In this document: piece after piece, positions 1-9,215 of the stretch
Layout: each line of letters starts with the position of its first letter
Position numbering within the stretch: position 1 is the stretch's first letter
Assembly (NCBI GenBank): GCA_032718475.1
Contig: JAUCBJ010007289.1
Span: 372,001-436,000, forward strand
DNA from: Nemertoderma westbladi
Lineage: Eukaryota > Xenacoelomorpha > Nemertodermatida > Nemertodermatidae
DNA length: 64,000 bases
Direction: 5' to 3'
Notes under the pieces: generated by a model
The model's database searches: none
Seen by the model: only the letters and a program-made list of their open reading frames with translations
What the model was told of the DNA's origin: nothing
Program-made: the position numbers and the translations under genes

Positions 1-1225
1 TGCGGTCGGGCGTTTTGCACTGTAACACGCAGACCATTCGCCGATACAGTAACTAGGGGGCTGATGATCCAGGTCTCGACTCTATTTAGTATTAGGGGGG
101 CAGGAATCGGGTTAGTTAGGAAGCCTAGATGTATCTGGGAGAGGCCTGCGCGTATTACAGCGTTGAGTGTGGAGTACGAATAGTGAATCGCACAACTGTG
201 GGCTATACAGTAGTTAACTGCATAATTGCGAACTGTGATTGCTGACGCTGATTGGTGTGTTACTGAAGTGTGCCTATGATTATGAATGTTTAGGTAGGCG
301 CCCTTTTCTCTTTGATTGATTTCTATTTCTTAGTTACAACAAATAATTACTGATTAGGTCAAAGTAATACGGCAATTTAGGCTATTACTAGCGAAACCTG
401 TTGCGTAATAAATTAGAATTACGCATTCTGGAACTCTTAGTAATTAGTACGCTGTTACATATTTGTGACTGTAATTGATTAGTAAAAATTAAGAATTAGT
501 ACGCAGCATAGCGGAGAGTAGCTAAGGTAATAATTAGAGTACTGTAAACTATTCACGCTGAGCGGTTATTTGCATTAGCGGGCAATCAGCTAGATCGCAC
601 TATTCAGTACGCACAATACGCTAGTAATTTGCTGGCCTAAAGCCAGCGGCAGGCAAGTTTAGACCCGGAGTGGTACTATTTACGTAGAAACAAATACTGT
701 ACCATTTTGATTATTTAAATATTCTCGCATTCACACATTACGTTAGGGAACCCCCAGTATTCGCGATTAGAAAAGACGTAGGCAGTAGCGTGCTTTAATA
801 GTGATAAATTAGGCGTAAGAATACTCTGAGTGCAAAGCCTCTCGCACTCATCTTAAGTAAGCTTAGTTAGCCGACTCGGGTTTATTGTTTTGGTTATTCC
901 CGCGTGGCTCATAGATTCGAACAGTTAGCTCTCTATCGAGCAATCGGTAGAGAAAGGAACAAGCGATTTTGCAGGAGCCGTGTAAATTTAGTAAATTATA
1001 TTAGCGGACGGCAGATTAGCGCCATCCAACGGTAAGTAGCGGTTTTGTGTTTAGCAACCTTTACAATTTAGTAATATCACGCTCCTGATCCCCTTTACTT
1101 AACAGTAGAGCAGTTTTGTGTCTTATTGGTTAGGCGAGAGCTCATTAGGTTGGCAGAAAGGTATTAACGGGTATTTGTCTGTTCAACAGTTCTGCTGTTA
1201 GTATAGAGGTCGCAGTTGTTTATCA
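1..1225 (+). repeat. 5' LTR of element A
   Basis: Matches 13204-14428 at a constant offset of 13203 with about twelve substitutions and no indel seen. It starts with TG at base 1 and ends TTTATCA at 1225, the usual TG...CA form. The true start could lie left of the window, because only the right copy has flanking sequence and no clear polypurine tract directly abuts 13204. No primer binding site beginning TGG was recognised directly after 1225. Confidence 0.85.
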
Positions 1226-1394
1226 GTAATACGCGTCTTTATTGGCTGTTGCTTGCAGCAGTCAATAGAGTATTCTTAGGCTGTTAGTTTAGATTACTGA
1301 TACTTCGTATCAGTAATACGCGCATTATTGGCTGTTGCTTGCAGCAGTCAATATTGTATTCTTAGGCTGTTGGGTAGGATCACTGTTACTGCAG
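1221..1394 (+). repeat. 87-bp tandem repeat, two copies
   Basis: Units 1221-1307 and 1308-1394 share the stretch from TATCAGTAATACGCG through CTTGCAGCAGTCAAT to TATTCTTAGGCTGTT with few changes. The first five bases of unit 1 are the last five bases of the LTR, so the duplication spans the LTR-leader boundary. Confidence 0.8.
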
Positions 1395-2511
1395 TAGTTA
1401 AGTAATAAATTGGAGCACGTGATCGTCTGCTGTAGGCTATAGGCTAGTGTACGGTAGAACATTGAGTATATTCTTTTAGGCTGTTAGTTTAGATTACTGT
1501 ATTCACTGGTCGCGTACAATAGTACAGTAGTACATTAGGCTGATTGCTGTTACTGCGTACGGTAGAAGGGACATTTGTTTTGCCGTACCACACACAGTAT
1601 CATTAGGCAGTTAGGTTGGTGTACTGTTTTACTTACTGTACTGCGTACAGTGGATGTACGGTGGTGCGTTTTTTACTAATTGCGAATACAGCAGTTCCTT
1701 AGGCCTTAGGGCAAATTGTAATTAGTAAGTTTTTTGAAAATTTTAGCTAGGTTTGCGAGAATTCAGTTTTGGTCAAAATTATTTGTAAAATTCTTGAGTT
1801 TTGTACCGGTATGTTAGGTAACCGCTTAGTTATTTTATACCATCTGGAGATACATGGCAAGACGGAACTTCTGAGTTTGGGGTTCGTGTGGGTCTGCGGG
1901 TTCGGTTTGCAATCAGCGAAGGGCCTGAATCTTTGGACGCGGACGTGGAATCTCACAGCAAACAAGGTTAGTTGTTCTGTTGGCACCAGTGTGTTTGTGG
2001 AAGCAGTAAAAAATTACCGGTTGTTTAACTGCGAAGCCGAAATCAATTTATTAGTTAGGATATTTAGGTTTAGCCGGCCATGGTTTTTTGAATCGCTCAA
2101 GTTAGAGAGAGAGTTAGAGAGAGTCGCAACCCGAAGATGTAGCCACGCGCTAGTGGATACATATAATATTTGAAATTAAAATTACGTTGATTAGAGCTAT
2201 ATATATATAAAATTAGAAATATTCGGGTGGCAAGTTTATTTTGAATATTTTGTATTAGATTCAAAGTTATTTTGTGCTATACCGGTATTTAATGCTATAT
2301 AGTAGCTATATAATAATATTTTGTTTAAATATTGTGCTAGTATTTGCTATAACTATACCCCATTAAATTCACAATATTGCATTGCGAATTTATTTGACAT
2401 TTTGGACCAACTAATTATTAGACGAATAATTTGACCGTATTTCGGTTAAATTATAATTATATCTCGAACCTTTGCGAGATATTTTGCCGGAAGGCAAACA
2501 TTATTTAGACT
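1226..2511 (+). other. 5' leader of element A
   Basis: About 1.3 kb between the LTR and the first gag ATG. It holds an 87-bp tandem duplication and an AT-rich final 350 bases. An open frame of 134 codons at 1769-2173 resembles nothing I recognise and I do not call it a gene. The leader probably contains primer binding and packaging signals, but none could be identified by eye. Confidence 0.6.
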
Positions 2512-4044
2512 ATGAGTGTCTCAGACAAGGAGGCACTAGAGGACAGCTATGAGACGGCGGCAGGACCGCCGACTGACGATAGCGTAAATATTACTGTTGA
2601 TGACAATGCCGACTATGACGACGCAGCGAGTGACGCTGACGTAAGTGAACAGGAGGACGAGACAGTGACTAGTGAGGAAGAACAACAACCAGAGGTAATA
2701 GTATTAGGATCCCCTACCACTACTGTAAGGAAGGATTGTACAGCAACCCAACCAGAGGTGAGTGATAGGGAGGGTAGTGTAGCAGAAGCGAGAGCCCGGA
2801 GCCCGGTTTCCAGACCTGTGGGTATGGTAAGTGCCGTGGTCCCGACGGCTGTTAGGAGTACCCGTAGTTCCCGAAATAATCCTTCAAGTCCACCAAGTGT
2901 GAGTCAGGTAAGCGAAAGAGAACTTGATATTGCGATAAAGAAGAAACTTCGCGTGCACGCCGGACATATAACTCGGGCGACGGACAAGGTAAGGAAGATG
3001 TTAGCTGACTCAGCCAACATCGGGAGGGTAGGGTTAGTAGAGATTAGAAGAGGATATAACTCAGCGTTATTCAAGCAGACGGAGGAGCTTGCAGTCCTAG
3101 CGAAGAAGGCAGTAGAGTCTCAGTCGAGCGACGTGGCGATGAGGGTTTACGATAGGGTTTTGGCAGCCCTGTTGGAGCACCGCGAGTTATCGGAGCGATT
3201 CCGACGAGTTAGGACGGAGAACTGGCTGCTATGGGCATCACAAGCGCAGGCGACTCAGGTGAGTGACGCAGAGTTGAGAGACTTAGTGGAGCGAGAAGAG
3301 ATCCAAGACAAAGAAGAGCGCCGTTATCAGAGGGAAGTTACTAGCTGGCTGATGCAGAATGGAGTGGTGGTACCGGGCCAGGTGCTACTGACGACGGAGA
3401 ACATTCAACAGAGGACGTTGACTCCACCCGACGACGCATCTAGAGACAGTGGCGATTCCCAGGTTAGTCACGCGCGAGGGAAGGTTATATGTGCTAGATC
3501 CCTTGTTTCGTACAACTCGGCGGAGGAGAGAAGACGCCGACTGGACGAACAACAGGCGGAAGTTTTGCGTGCATCGGAAGCACGGAAGGAAGCCGAGCGG
3601 GAACGGGAGCGCACACGTAAGTTGGACGCGGAATTACGAGAGTTGGAAGAGATAAGTAAGCACGAGCGAGCGGAACGCGAGCGGAACGCGAGCAAAGGGA
3701 ACGCGAACTCCAAGCCGAGCGCGAGCGCGAGGAACTCGAACGCGAACAGAGAGAACGCGAACTCCAACTTGAATGCGAGCGGGAAGCGAAGAAACGCGAA
3801 CTCCAACTTGAATGTGAACGGGAAGCGAAGAAACGCGAACTCCAACTCGAACGCGAACAGGAAGCAAAGAAACGCGAACTCCAAGCCGAACGCGAACGCA
3901 AGAAACTCGATCGTGAACAGAAGGAGCGCGAGCTTCAACTCGAACGCGGACGCAAGGAACGCGAACTCGAGATCGAAAAAAGAAGACGCGCATTGTATGA
4001 AGAAAAGGAGCGTGTGGAAGAAGAGAGCGCAGCGAGACGAGTGA
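2512..4044 (+). pseudogene. gag: Element A gag, N-terminal part, frameshifted
   Basis: Starts at the ATG after a long AT-rich leader. The first 100 residues are acidic and Ser/Thr-rich, followed by a basic helical region. Up to about 3690 the frame reads as a plausible charged gag. After that the same frame gives an unnatural Asn/Ser/Arg-rich string, while the next frame (frame of the 3993 ORF) gives a regular Glu/Arg/Leu coiled coil made of repeated KKRELQLE blocks. A frameshift near 3665-3700 therefore breaks the gene. Gag would form the virus-like particle in the cytoplasm. The family is inferred from position and from the DUF1759-like part further downstream. No zinc knuckle is seen; that region is lost with pol. 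Confidence 0.65.
3770..3900 (+). repeat. 39-bp coding tandem repeats in gag coil
   Basis: Units such as GAAGCGAAGAAACGCGAACT recur at about 39-bp steps (near 3783, 3822 and 3861). In the correct gag frame each unit encodes 13 residues of a Lys/Arg/Glu/Leu helix, so the array lengthens the coiled coil. Confidence 0.75.
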
Positions 4045-4406
4045 GGGAAGAAGAAGAACGTAAACTGGCGCAGTTGGAAAGTGCGAGATTAAGTTTAGAG
4101 AGCGAAGAATGGACTAGGAAGGCGAATGAAATCGCCGAGAAGGGGATGCGAATGATCGAAGAATGTGGGGCGAGTGTAGGGACAGAGTTGCGAGAACTGT
4201 TCGCACTGCAGAAGGCCGAACAGGAAGCGAGAACTCCGACCATACGCGAGTCGACGACGACCAGAATTCCTATACCCGGTCCAGCTATTACGAGTACACG
4301 GATCGCTAAACCGTTCTCTACATATCGCACGCCAGTTGGTATTAGTGCTTCACCTATCGCGCAGGATCTACGTCATCAGAACACCGCACCACTGTATACC
4401 GAATGA
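3993..4406 (+). pseudogene. gag: Element A gag, coiled-coil middle part
   Basis: Continuation of gag in the frame after the break near 3690. It is a highly charged helical segment (Glu, Arg, Lys, Ala heptads) ending in a Thr/Pro-rich linker. The frame closes at TGA 4404-4406 and then continues in the same frame as the next gag part, so this is an in-frame nonsense change rather than a gene end. Element B has a comparable charged coil in its gag. Confidence 0.6.
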
Positions 4407-4448
4407 GCGAACGGAGAATTTAGAGAAGAAACTCCGACGGGCCGAGTA

Positions 4449-5540
4449 TTGGGCGAACCGAACCCGCGGGTTTGGAATACGCGGACGGAGCGCCGACCCA
4501 GTTCGACGGAGAACTTCCGGGTTAAACCGGAAGAGGGATCATATGAGAGACAGCGGATTACTCAGATAGAGCCGACTATACAACAGAACCCTAGCCAGGA
4601 ATTTATTACGAGGGATGAGTTAAGTGCTAGTTTAGTGCAAGCTATATCACCACACATCCAACCTATAACGGACATGCTTAGCAACCTACGGTTAAAGGAA
4701 GCAGCCCAGGTAAGAAGTAATTATAATCCTAGCAGGCCTGAGTTAGATAAAGTCCAACCTAGTCAACGAGTACGCATATCGGAGGAAACTATTCCACATA
4801 GACCTCAGGTAAGGACGCCTGTCCCGAATATTCATAATCCCAATTTCGAAAATTCGGCCGAGAAATTTATACAAGATGCTTGGGTCAGGGCCTCGGCGCG
4901 CAAACCATCGCGAGTGCTAAGGACTGACACAGAATCGAGCGATGAAGAGGAAGACATGAGACGTCAGAAGTCCCGAAACTATAAGGAAAGAAGGACGGAC
5001 GCGGAGCAGGTAAGTTGGAACCACCGGGAAAGGACCAGACTTAACAACCCTGCGGAACTAAACCATTTGCTAACCCGGAACGACGCAACCCTTAGGGACA
5101 TAGGTAAGTTTGCTGCTAGGCAAGGACTGCCGACGCAACAACCCCAGAAGTTTATGGGCAACCATAAGCACTGGAGGACTTTCAAAACCTATGTCGACGA
5201 GCAGCTAACCAACAGCACCTTTACTCCCAACGAGAAGTTCAACTATTTGCTTCAGATGCTCCATCGAGAACCTAGAGCCATTGCTGACAACTTCGTCGGC
5301 AATGAAAGAGCATTTGAGTTGGCAATGAAGATGCTTAGCGACATCTACGGGAATAAAACCAAGATGGCGCAGTCGATAGTAGAAGACTTGGGTAAGGGCG
5401 GAAGGATTACAACTCCGTTAGAGCTGTTGAACTTAGCGAACGCTATTTCGAATGCATTAGACATCTTGAGGACGGTGAATCTTGGTGAGTGTGGAAATTT
5501 CTGCAGGAAATTTCTGCAGCACTTTTGCCGCAAAGAGTAG
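4449..5540 (+). pseudogene. gag: Element A gag, DUF1759-like core
   Basis: Same frame as the previous part. About residues 220-345 have the pattern of the BEL/Pao gag core: KFMGNHKHWRTFKTYVDEQ, then NEKFNYLLQML, then a Leu-rich stretch ending near ISNALDIL. The frame runs out at 5538-5540 in sequence that no longer belongs to gag. The break at about 5488 coincides with a 13-bp duplication that joins gag to the end of integrase, so everything between them has been deleted. The first codon here is only the first ATG after the stop at 4404. Confidence 0.75.
4458..4475. repeat. 18-bp palindrome copy 1 (element A)
   Basis: Differs at one base from the perfect palindrome CCAAACCCGCGGGTTTGG. It lies in the gag reading frame and is read in a different frame from copies 3 and 4. 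Confidence 0.7.
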
Positions 5541-6025
5541 AGTGGAGATTTAATACTCCAGAAAGTCCTTGGAGAGGAGGAAGTTGGGAGCGTTTAGTTC
5601 GCTCTGTAAAGCAGGCCATTGCCAAGACATTGCCTGTAAACAAACAACTTACCGACGACGAACTGGTCACAGCTTTCATTGAAATCGAGCATACCCTAAA
5701 CTCGAGGCCGATAGCTATGTTGCCAGACGGTGTTGCATTAACGCCGAATCATTTGCTAATGCAGAGTCCAGCATTTCTTGTGCCGGCATCAGAACCCATT
5801 AGTGCCGACCTATATAGTCGTAAAAGCTGGAAAGTAACACAATTAGTCGCGTACACATTCTGGGAATATTGGCGGGAATACTATCTTCCCACCATATCCA
5901 CCAGAACAAAGTGGTACAAAACGGTTCGGAGTCTCCAAAGGGGAGATTATGTATTGATAACCGAGCCGATTATCAAGAGAAAGTATTGGGAGACAGGAGT
6001 ACCCAAAGAGGTGAGGTCTCTATAG
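5489..6025 (+). pseudogene. pol: Element A integrase C-terminal remnant
   Basis: The frame holds the end of a BEL/Pao integrase: the last catalytic block (GGSWERLVRSVK, whose Glu is the E of the DDE triad) at about 5575-5610, the helix LTDDELVTAFIEIEHTLNSRP, the ALTPNHLL-type motif, and the DUF5641-like C-terminal domain. The zinc domain and both catalytic Asp residues are missing. A frameshift near 6015 moves the final part, containing GRLVRVW, into the frame ending at 6123. It cannot encode an active integrase. It is more closely allied to BEL/Pao in general than to element C in particular, as the two differ at many positions. Confidence 0.88.
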
Positions 6026-6524
6026 GGGTGCTCCTAGCAGGCGGCGGCAGACTCGTGAGGGTCTGGGGGCACGTTAAACATCCCAATAAGTGCAAGGGAG
6101 ATACTGAAGGCCCTCGTGTCTAGCGAACCATGAATTGCCATGGTGCCGTGGTACCGTCTAGTCGGCCTGTTGCCGTACTGCCAGTCCTGTACACAGTAGG
6201 GGTGGTGGCATGGCGTGATTTGTGGTTCATGTGGTGTGAATTGTGATTTGTATGTGGGCGACCAGTGGCAGTTAGCTTTGGGGCTTGGATGTATGCCATT
6301 GACCGTCAGCTGTTCCGTTTTTTTGATACTATATGTTATTGTCTCCATGTTCAGCTGATTGGTCTTTGGAGTGTGTTTAGGTCTGAGATGAGCTTTCTGT
6401 TGCTGTGGGTACGTGAGTACACGTGATTGTATGTGTGGCCACTGTGAGTGAGTGTGGGAAACCTTGCCGGTTGAGCCAGACGCCGCTGGTATTAGTAGGA
6501 CCATACTTTACTGCGCCCCAGCAT

Positions 6525-6566
6525 ACTTTGTGCACACAAAGTTATTTTGCCCTGACGGCAAAATAA
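6525..6566 (+). promoter_or_regulatory. Two adjacent perfect hairpins
   Basis: 6525-6542 has arms ACTTTGTG and CACAAAGT around CA. 6542-6566 has arms TTATTTTGCC and GGCAAAATAA around CTGAC. They lie in the spacer about 1.6 kb before the XY start. Function unknown. Confidence 0.5.
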
Positions 6567-7825
6567 GGTACTCTCGACTTCCTGGTTGGTCGATACAATT
6601 TTGTCCCCTCGGATTTTGTCCCTCTCGATTTTGACCTCGATTTTGTCTTTCCCGATTATGTCCTCTGTGTGTGCATGGTATGTGTCAGAATTTGTGTTTA
6701 CCGTAGTGTACTTGATATTGTGAACATCTGTTGGGTACATGTGTATAGGACTGGTAAGTGGTTACTTGTTCCTAGCTTTCGAGCTAGTCAGTATTGTTTG
6801 CGGAACTTACTTCCCCTCAATACTGCCGGCGAGGCGGGTGAAAACGTGTCAATATTCCATGTTGGGTAGCGCAAGCCCACATGGGACGAGACCGTCGGTT
6901 AGGCCCAAGGGCGACCTTGGTGCTTGATCGCTATCGATTGGTCCACCCGCCGGTTGACTCTCTGAGTTGGCTCAATGTACAGTCAGGCCACAGTAAGTTG
7001 ACAGTAGCCGCCCATCTGGCTACACGTTCGACGAGCTGAGCCGGTGTGATCGGGGGACCGAAAACAGAACCCGGGAAGCATCGGGCCACCCTCCGGCCCG
7101 GTCTGATAATAACATCAGTCAGACTGGCCCCAGGGGTGGTGGGACAGCGTCCGCCTCGTGGGTGCGCCTCGGGGAGGAGCCCAGAAGGACGCAAGCGGAT
7201 CTTGCACACACACCCAGACGTGCAAAACATAGTGCGCACAGTCACTGTGAAAATTAGGTGCAAGTGTCCGCACCCAAAAAAGTGTAAAACTAATGGTTTA
7301 CACACCTTGGACCGACCGGTCCAAGATATCGTGTTATTAGAGGAGACACGCATCGAGACGGGAGATTATAATTTGTCTCCTGCCTCAAAACAGAATTAGT
7401 GTTAGACGCAACTCACTTCGTATGCATTCCTCGTATGCAAATACAAGGAAATGCATAGGAGCGGGGTTGTGGTGATTTGCGTTGAGTTTTGTCTGGTGGG
7501 TATCAAAACAAAATTTTATTTTCAAAATTTTTGGAAAAATTAAAATTTTAAAAATTAGAAAAGTGAACCCATGACAATTCCAGACGCTGTGTATAGACGC
7601 GTTTTAGAATTCGTCTATAGATAAACAGTAATTTGAAAAGTCGTGAAGCCTGGAAAATAGCGTTTAGAAACCATGGTGACGGCTATATTACGTAGGAGTG
7701 TAAATTGAGTTTAGCAACTTCCACAGATTGGTGCCAACAGTGCAACTAAGGTGCTAAAGGTTAGTAGCACCAGAGGCGTACATGGACCCCACTCAGTAGT
7801 TTGCAGGATGTGTGATATTCGATTA

Positions 7826-7843
7826 TCAAACCTGTGGGTTTGG
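7826..7843. repeat. 18-bp palindrome copy 2 (element A)
   Basis: TCAAACCTGTGGGTTTGG in the spacer. The symmetry extends outwards on both sides (ATATTCGATTAT left, TATAGTCGAGTAT right) to an imperfect palindrome of about 42 bp. Confidence 0.7.
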
Positions 7844-8162
7844 TATAGTCGAGTATTGTGGCTATGGTCCTTTCTAACTACTGTAGTTTAGTACGAGTAA
7901 TGGGAGTAGTTTGGGCATCAAAAAGTGAGTTGGTCACGGCCAGTTTATCTCCAAAGTTTTTGCGCTATGCATGGGAATAGGTTAGAGGATAGTTAGTTAG
8001 GAAGAGACGGGATCTAGAGAGTTGAACCTGAACTGCTGGAAGGCGGGGGGGTTCGGGAGGTCTGTCTTTCGGCGACATCTAACTGATTTACCCACAGTGT
8101 AATTGGTTACGTAACGGCACTTATTGGGATATATATATATATATGTATATACGCGAGGCATA

Positions 8163-8528
8163 ATGGAGAAGGATATTAGAGCGCAACCGCGCAGAGGATT
8201 TACTGCCAGAGAGGAGGCTGAGCTACCATTCGCGCGACCAGGATGTAAATACTCTAACGTTTACTACCATGGGCGGTCCGTGATGGAGCTAAACGGGAAA
8301 TATAAACCGACTTACGATAAGGAATTACGGAGGGAAAGAATGAGAGCGTTGGGGGACCGGATGGAAGTTTTGCGGAGAGAGTATCGCACTCGGTATCCCT
8401 ACGACTTCGCTTTGGACGTATGTGACATTAGTGCAGACCCGGATGAGGAGATCGCACGACTGTACCATATGAATATGTATTTACGACACGAAGAACCTCT
8501 ACCTGCAATCCGAGATCAGTTCGACTGA
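8163..8528 (+). pseudogene. Element A XY gene, N-terminal part (X domain)
   Basis: First part of the extra gene downstream of integrase. Start chosen at the ATG at 8163, because the earlier in-frame ATG (8124) only adds residues from an AT-repeat. It aligns with residues 1-200 of the X protein of element C: short acidic N terminus, Tyr/Arg-rich middle, and a conserved EEPLPAIRDQFD end matching DRPLPVIPDSFEQ in C. TGA at 8526-8528 interrupts it, and the same frame continues at 8529. No known enzyme family was recognised for this part. Confidence 0.7.
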
Positions 8529-9215
8529 ATGCATCTGTACCGGAGGACTCGAGGCGAGGATCAGGAGACGCCGAAGGTCTTCAGCGTGTACAAGCTGTTC
8601 TACAAGTGTGGTGAATGCATGAATAAGCAAGACGTAGCGATTACCGATCGACTAGACGAGCAACATCCAGAACCGATATTAACGCGATGTCCTGCTCACC
8701 AGTTCCTTAGATACAACGAGGGAGGTTATCCGATGAGCAACCCGATGATCAGTATCGACTTCAGCGGAAAGCGACCTCCGAGACCCATTACGCCGACCGT
8801 TACGACATTAGATCCGTATACGGAGATTAAACCCTGTTCGACACCCAGTTTGATAGAGACGGCAGCGGCCATTTCGCTGTACCGAGCCTATAAGGATCTA
8901 GAGGCGCGGCGCGAAGCGGCACGGGACTCGGGTACCAAACCCGCAGGTTTGGAGCTCTCGAGTCCCTGGACTGCGTTTACTTCGCCTCACCGAGTGAGAA
9001 GCCTCACGTCTGAGCATCAGGACGACATAGACGCGTTGCGGCAGGAGGAGCGAGCGGCAAAGGCGAAAGAGTTATTTGAGAATAGGATAGCGGAGTATAA
9101 TAAGGCCGCGGATAGGCATCAAGAGGAGACGAGGAGAGTGACCGGATTTGTTCCACAGGTCGTATCTCAACCCCGACGGTGTATTATTCCGACGGCACCG
9201 AACCTGCGATATTAG
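8529..9215 (+). pseudogene. Element A XY gene, Cys/His module and X-Y junction
   Basis: Same frame as the previous piece. Residues 25-60 contain CGEC, about 23 residues, then CPAH (CX2C...CX2H), matching CDEC...CAKH in the X protein of element C; this is a putative zinc-binding module. The frame then runs without a stop through a Pro-rich linker and a helical Glu/Arg region that corresponds to the start of the separate Y protein of element C. In A, X and Y are therefore one frame. It is lost near 9190 by a frameshift into the frame of the next entry. One palindrome copy (8935-8952) lies inside the coding region. Confidence 0.75.
8935..8952. repeat. 18-bp palindrome copy 3 (element A)
   Basis: CCAAACCCGCAGGTTTGG inside the XY gene. 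Flanks GGGACTCG and CGAGTCCC extend it to an inverted repeat of more than 40 bp. Confidence 0.75.

Larger units (their letters stand above)
6124..8162 (+). other. Noncoding spacer between integrase and XY in element A
   Basis: About 2 kb without a convincing gene. Short open frames on both strands (for example 6931-7353 minus and 7046-7399 plus) resemble nothing recognised. The stretch contains two adjacent perfect hairpins (6525-6566), a GC-rich block around 7050-7200 and one copy of the 18-bp palindrome (7826-7843). Elements C and D have a spacer of about 1.6 kb at the same place. Confidence 0.6.

Noticed and set aside
1769-2173. 134-codon open frame in the leader of element A
   Set aside because: No similarity to any gag or other protein I recognise, an antisense ORF overlaps it, and it lies in presumed untranslated leader.
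3468-3938. Long minus-strand ORFs opposite A gag
   Set aside because: Low-complexity antisense of a repetitive Glu/Arg coil.
6931-7353. 140-codon minus-strand ORF in the A spacer
   Set aside because: GC-rich stretch without codon or domain signal, and no counterpart in C or D.
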